This document shows positions 60,398 through 64,000 of a stretch of DNA of 64,000 bases, piece after piece. How positions within the stretch are numbered: position 1 is the stretch's first letter; each line of letters begins with the position of its first letter. The notes beneath the pieces were generated by a model. The model searched no databases. It saw only the letters and a list, made by a program, of their open reading frames with translations, and was not told where the DNA came from. Origin of the DNA: Gnetum montanum (lineage: Eukaryota; Streptophyta; Gnetopsida; Gnetales; Gnetaceae); contig MNCI01002829.1 of NCBI GenBank assembly GCA_015680685.1, forward strand, positions 303,437 through 367,436, given 5' to 3'. The position numbers and the translations under genes are program-made.

Positions 60398-62112
60398 TAC
60401 CCCCAAAACTGACTAAAAACTCATCCTCAAGTTAAAACAAAATGAGGATGGAGTTACAAAATTGGAAGTTAGATCTACATGACACTGACTTCTATATACA
60501 TGACTCTCTAGTGCTACAGTGGAGTTTACAAAAATGAACACATGACATGAGAATTTTGACAAAAACAAAAAAAAAAATCTAACAAGGTTGAGTGTAGCCT
60601 TATGTTGTTCCAAGTGGAGGTGGTTCTTCTATAGGTTTCTTCCCCTTATCGTTAGGCTTTTTAAATTGGTACTTATTTAGGAGTACCTGCAACTTCTCTT
60701 CTTCAGTTCTCGGATCATGGACCATCCATGCTGATAAACCAATGTTTGATGGATTTAGCATGTTCCATGAACATGGTAATTGTGAAAACATATGATTAGA
60801 TTTAACATACCATGCCACAAACTATTGTTGCTCTTCTTCAAAAGCTTTGGCCTTTTCTCTAAGTTCATGATAGTCCATTAATCTTCTAGATAGATTTGCT
60901 ACTACATCCTTTTGCCCCTGGTAGCTAGCCTTAACTGCTTCTAGTTTTGATTTTGCTACTTGAAGGTTTTGTAGAGCATCTTTTCTATTTGCAAACTTCT
61001 TCTCATATAAAGCATAAGTGGTTGCTACTTGTTGTTCTAGTTTATTTTTGGGCTTGCTTGCTATTAACATGGCTAAATTAGCATATTGGAGGTTTGCTAA
61101 CACCATGTATTCTTTTAAGTCTTCTATTTGTAGGTCTTTATTTTTCACTTCCTCCTAATAAGTCTAGGCCATGCTATCCAAGATGGGTTGCCAATAAGGA
61201 TTTTGTGCTGTAATCGACCTAATTTTGGCCTTTGCCATTCTTTCTCATTTATTTGTTTATACTTTCCCACACGGTCTCAAAAGTGTTCTTTGAGCTCTTC
61301 ATGTTTCTTGGTCTCATTTTTCCATATGTTGATTTCAATAGCTAATCTAGATTTGGTTGATATCCCAATTCAGAATCAAACAACTCATATCACATCTTTT
61401 TACTTGGTAGCTAAACTTTTTTTTTTAAAAGAAGAATACATAGAAAGTTCATTATTTGATCCATGTGCCTTGACCTAGTGGCTATACTTTTTAAAACAAA
61501 TACAAAGCACTTAATTCGATCCATAGATCGAAACAATTTTGCTGATATTTTTCACTCAAATTCTTCTGTCCAATGGTACATATCTCCTCCATAGAGAGGG
61601 TTCCAGTTTCTTTTGCAAGGTAGCTCATATCTTCATTAATCCTCATTAGTTGCTTTCTCAACTAATAGATACTTTCTTCTAGAGTGTTTTTTTTAGCTTT
61701 TATATTATGGTCAACCTCATGTTATCTACAACAAGTTGTTTATTTTCTTCTTGTAAGGCAGTAAGTGCTTTGATATGGGCATATGATTGAACTTCAGCTA
61801 TTGAAGCATTTCATATTGCCTTTTCTTTCTCATCTGCTATGTCTTTGTTGTTCTTAGGTAGGAAATTAATCTGCTTAGTTCTAAATTATAATATTTGGTC
61901 TTGTGCTATGAATTAAGTTTGATTTCTTCTTTCTGCTCTCAAGGCTACAAGCTCTTCTTGTAATCTCTAAAGTTTATTCTCAGCATCTTCTACCTTGGTT
62001 TCGGCCATAATGAATTTTCTTTGGTGGCAATTAATTCAAACTATGTTGCAGTGATGTCACTAGGAATATCAAATAGATTTGTAATAACTTGTCTTATTTG
62101 CAATAGTCTATT
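60398..62112 (-). mobile_element. Internal region of element H (minus strand), cut by element F
   Basis: From the 3' LTR inward it holds the polypurine-like TTTTGGGGGTA, about 200 bp of noncoding sequence, then a long coiled-coil reading frame. It stops at 62112 where LTR F starts. The rest of H (gag and 5' LTR) would lie beyond F, outside the window. Confidence 0.7.
60600..61148 (-). pseudogene. Extra 3' ORF of element H: coiled coil plus conserved C-terminal block
   Basis: One minus-strand frame from 61148 to 60600 has a single TAG at 60822-60824. The first 108 codons are a predicted coiled coil (repeated Leu/Ala heptads, Lys/Glu rich, e.g. DALQNLQVAKSKLEAVK). After the stop the frame continues FVAWYVKSNHMFSQLPCSWN, PSNIGLSAW, HDPRTEEEKLQVL and a basic tail ending EEPPPLGTT. 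The last block matches element C 43320-43575 residue by residue, including the final GTT beyond C's stop. Upstream to about 62000 more coiled-coil-like fragments occur (VEDAENKL, LQEELVALRAERRNQT). No known family is recognised. A structural or nucleic-acid-associated element protein is a guess. Confidence 0.72.
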
Positions 62113-62950
62113 TGATGAACCATGATATAGGGGCCGTGATATCACATCTACGATATCGAGTCCATGATATCAGAGCTCACCAAGCGATATCGGGCATTTG
62201 ATGTCAGGACCTACCCCATCGCTTATAAATAAGAGGCAGGCACGCTTGGTTTGCATAGTTAGTCTTAGTCCCTTACCCAAACTCTTGTAGTTTTCCTTTC
62301 TCAAAGTTAGAATTATTTCTGAATGCCCGCAATAGGAGTCATAAAGTGAACGGATCTTTATTTGAGCATTGTGTACCTGAGCACATCTTGTAGCTAGAAA
62401 TAAAGATGAACTTTGCGATAAACCTTGCAGCATTCAGAATAGCTTATTTAATGTTATTTACAGTTATTTATGGTTTCCTTAGTTAATTAATGTTCTCTCT
62501 CTCACCTTGTTAACTCTCCCAAGTAAGCACACTCAGTACGACCACTTCGAGCATGCATGGAGCACTTGGTAACCCAGTAACGATTAGCGTTTGGTAATCC
62601 CAATAGTGTTGCACTAGTTCAGGATATGTACGACAAGTGGGAACAGATACTGGTGTTAAGACTAGTTAGAGCATAGTCGATTAGTTAAATTAAATTAGTT
62701 ACTTAATTAGTTTACTTCTCCCTTTGTAGCACCAGGACATAAAACATTAGAAAATATATAAAAATCATATACCTTAAGTTTACTTAACCATATAATCGCA
62801 CTATACAAGTAAGCTTGAGAAGAAAATAATTGACTAACCCGTCCGGGTTCTGTGAAGGTGCATAAGCACTTAGTCCTTGGAATTCGATTGGATCGTGTGT
62901 GTACACTCGTATTTGTATGGTTAAGCATAGGGATACCTCGTCACTCATCA
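62113..62950 (+). repeat. 5' LTR of element F
   Basis: TGATGAACC...CTCATCA with GATATC motifs at 62125-62200, TATAAATAAGAGGC at about 62223-62236, an AATAAAG motif and TTGGTAACCC/TTGGTAATCC near 62565 and 62591. It is the closest relative of the split LTR B. It lies in the internal part of H. Confidence 0.87.
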
Positions 62951-62972
62951 TTAGCGCTGTTGTCGGGGGCTT
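62951..62972 (+). other. Primer binding site of element F
   Basis: TTAGCGCTGTTGTCGGGGG follows the LTR. It is the tRNA-Asp-like site with transitions at three positions. Confidence 0.6.
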
Positions 62973-63088
62973 TGTTGTTTGTGTGCTAGCTAGAACTTAG
63001 GAAATCTTCCCATCATTGGAACAAAACCTTAGGGTTGGTTATCTTACAATTATTGAAATGAAAAGTATTGCACACTGAATAGAAAATT

Positions 63089-64000
63089 ATGTCTCCTTCT
63101 TCTTACGAGAGTGTTTCACTGCCTAGGTCCAATACATGGAACAATCGGAGGCGTAGTACACATGATAATCCGCCTGTCCCCCAATAGTTTCATGTGGTAT
63201 ACATTCATCCTGATGAGTATATACCAAACTTTACCTTTATCCTCCACTAGGATAAACAACTACGCTGGCGTGATTTAGAAGGTAACATAGTGTTACCTCC
63301 CAATTGCTCAATCTTGGGCATGCTTCTTCATGCTCTCACATGAATTGGTATGTAGCACTTACATGCAAAGTATGTTGTGCATGATCATGACTCGAGAGAG
63401 TATCTACCCACGAAGGCATAATGTCAAAGGGATTTACAATAGGAGAGACGTTATGAATCCATGAAGGGGAAGTTGTCTTAGAATGTCCCATATGCCATAG
63501 GTGAAAATGAGGGTGGTGAACTTGCCTCAAGAGGTCTCCCACACAATGATGTTCCTTCGATTGACTTCAGTCAAGGGGTGGTGTATCAGAATCTTCACTC
63601 AACTATCCATAACCTAGATTCTGGTATCGACGGACATAAAGGGTTTGAAAAAGGAACACGAACACATGACAAAGATGGACATTCTGATCATAACCGTGGT
63701 TGAGGCCATGACCATCGAAGAATAGGAAGTAGGCACCATCATGGTGACAGTCCTCCTTCTTCTTCACCTTCATCATCTCCTTCACCCTATCCTTCATGAT
63801 CTAGACATAGTTGCAAGGGAAAACACCTTGAGGATAATAGTAAGTGAAACATGAATCATAAACTAAGTACCTGAGAAAGGGGATGAGGGCATTCTAGAGA
63901 AACTCATCATGAAAGGAGGAAGAGTAGGGAACAACATAGGCATCATAGATGCCTTAGATAGTATGATCACGATGAACCCCTACTCGTGACCCGAAGTATG
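63089..64000 (+). pseudogene. gag N-terminal half of element F, runs off the window
   Basis: From ATG at 63089 the frame reads MSPSSYESVSLPRSNTWNN, then FHVVYIHPDEYIPNFTFIL and WRDLEGNIVLPPN, aligning with the N-terminal domain of A and D. The His/Ser-rich linker (63700-63830) follows, and the window ends in DEPLLVTRSM just before the gag core. Several stops (TAG near 63186 and 63249) show decay. Confidence 0.75.

Overview
The window is plant nuclear DNA: GT/AG-spliced genes with plant-specific family members, TATA-bearing LTR retrotransposons, RTE-type LINE debris and tRNA-derived SINEs. Repeat load and AT-rich spacers suggest a repeat-rich, possibly gymnosperm-like genome. That placement is inference; the sequence proves only 'land plant'.

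Three host genes can be spliced by eye, all on the + strand. They are (1) 6603-12631, seven exons, a galectin-domain hydroxyproline O-galactosyltransferase of the GALT2-6 type; (2) 18062-20340, seven exons, an ICln/pICln methylosome chaperone; and (3) 46788-54499, nine exons, a coiled-coil protein of the At4g15545/NAIP family. All three read cleanly and look functional. They are unrelated in function and are not co-regulated as far as the sequence shows.

The rest is mostly mobile DNA. One superfamily dominates: elements with LTRs of about 780-870 bp, ends TGATGAG...CTCATCA, a GATATC-rich U3 tip, a TATAAATAAGAGGC promoter and a tRNA-Asp-like primer site. From 23.6 to 44.7 kb a single minus-strand LTR (B) has been split by three separate insertions: solo LTR E (23638-24437), full element A (24676-31520) and full element C (31932-44606). 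C is itself split inside gag by the minus-strand element D (33176-40035). Five-base target duplications (exact or 4/5) support each step. A and D encode a gag-protease reading frame and no reverse transcriptase or integrase. C encodes gag without protease. A second cluster at the right edge has element H (minus, 3' LTR 59533-60397) interrupted by element F (plus, from 62113 past the window end).

C and H both keep a previously unfamiliar reading frame between gag and the 3' LTR, with a shared C-terminal block. This is the most novel coding signal in the window. The left edge (1-2 kb) holds an LTR-like fragment and two minisatellites built around a shared ATGAC-AAACT core. Degenerate RTE LINE pieces lie at 4.7-5.25, 14.25-14.77 and 48.9-49.7 kb. 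A tRNA-derived SINE family recurs at 17.6 and 57.9-59.5 kb.
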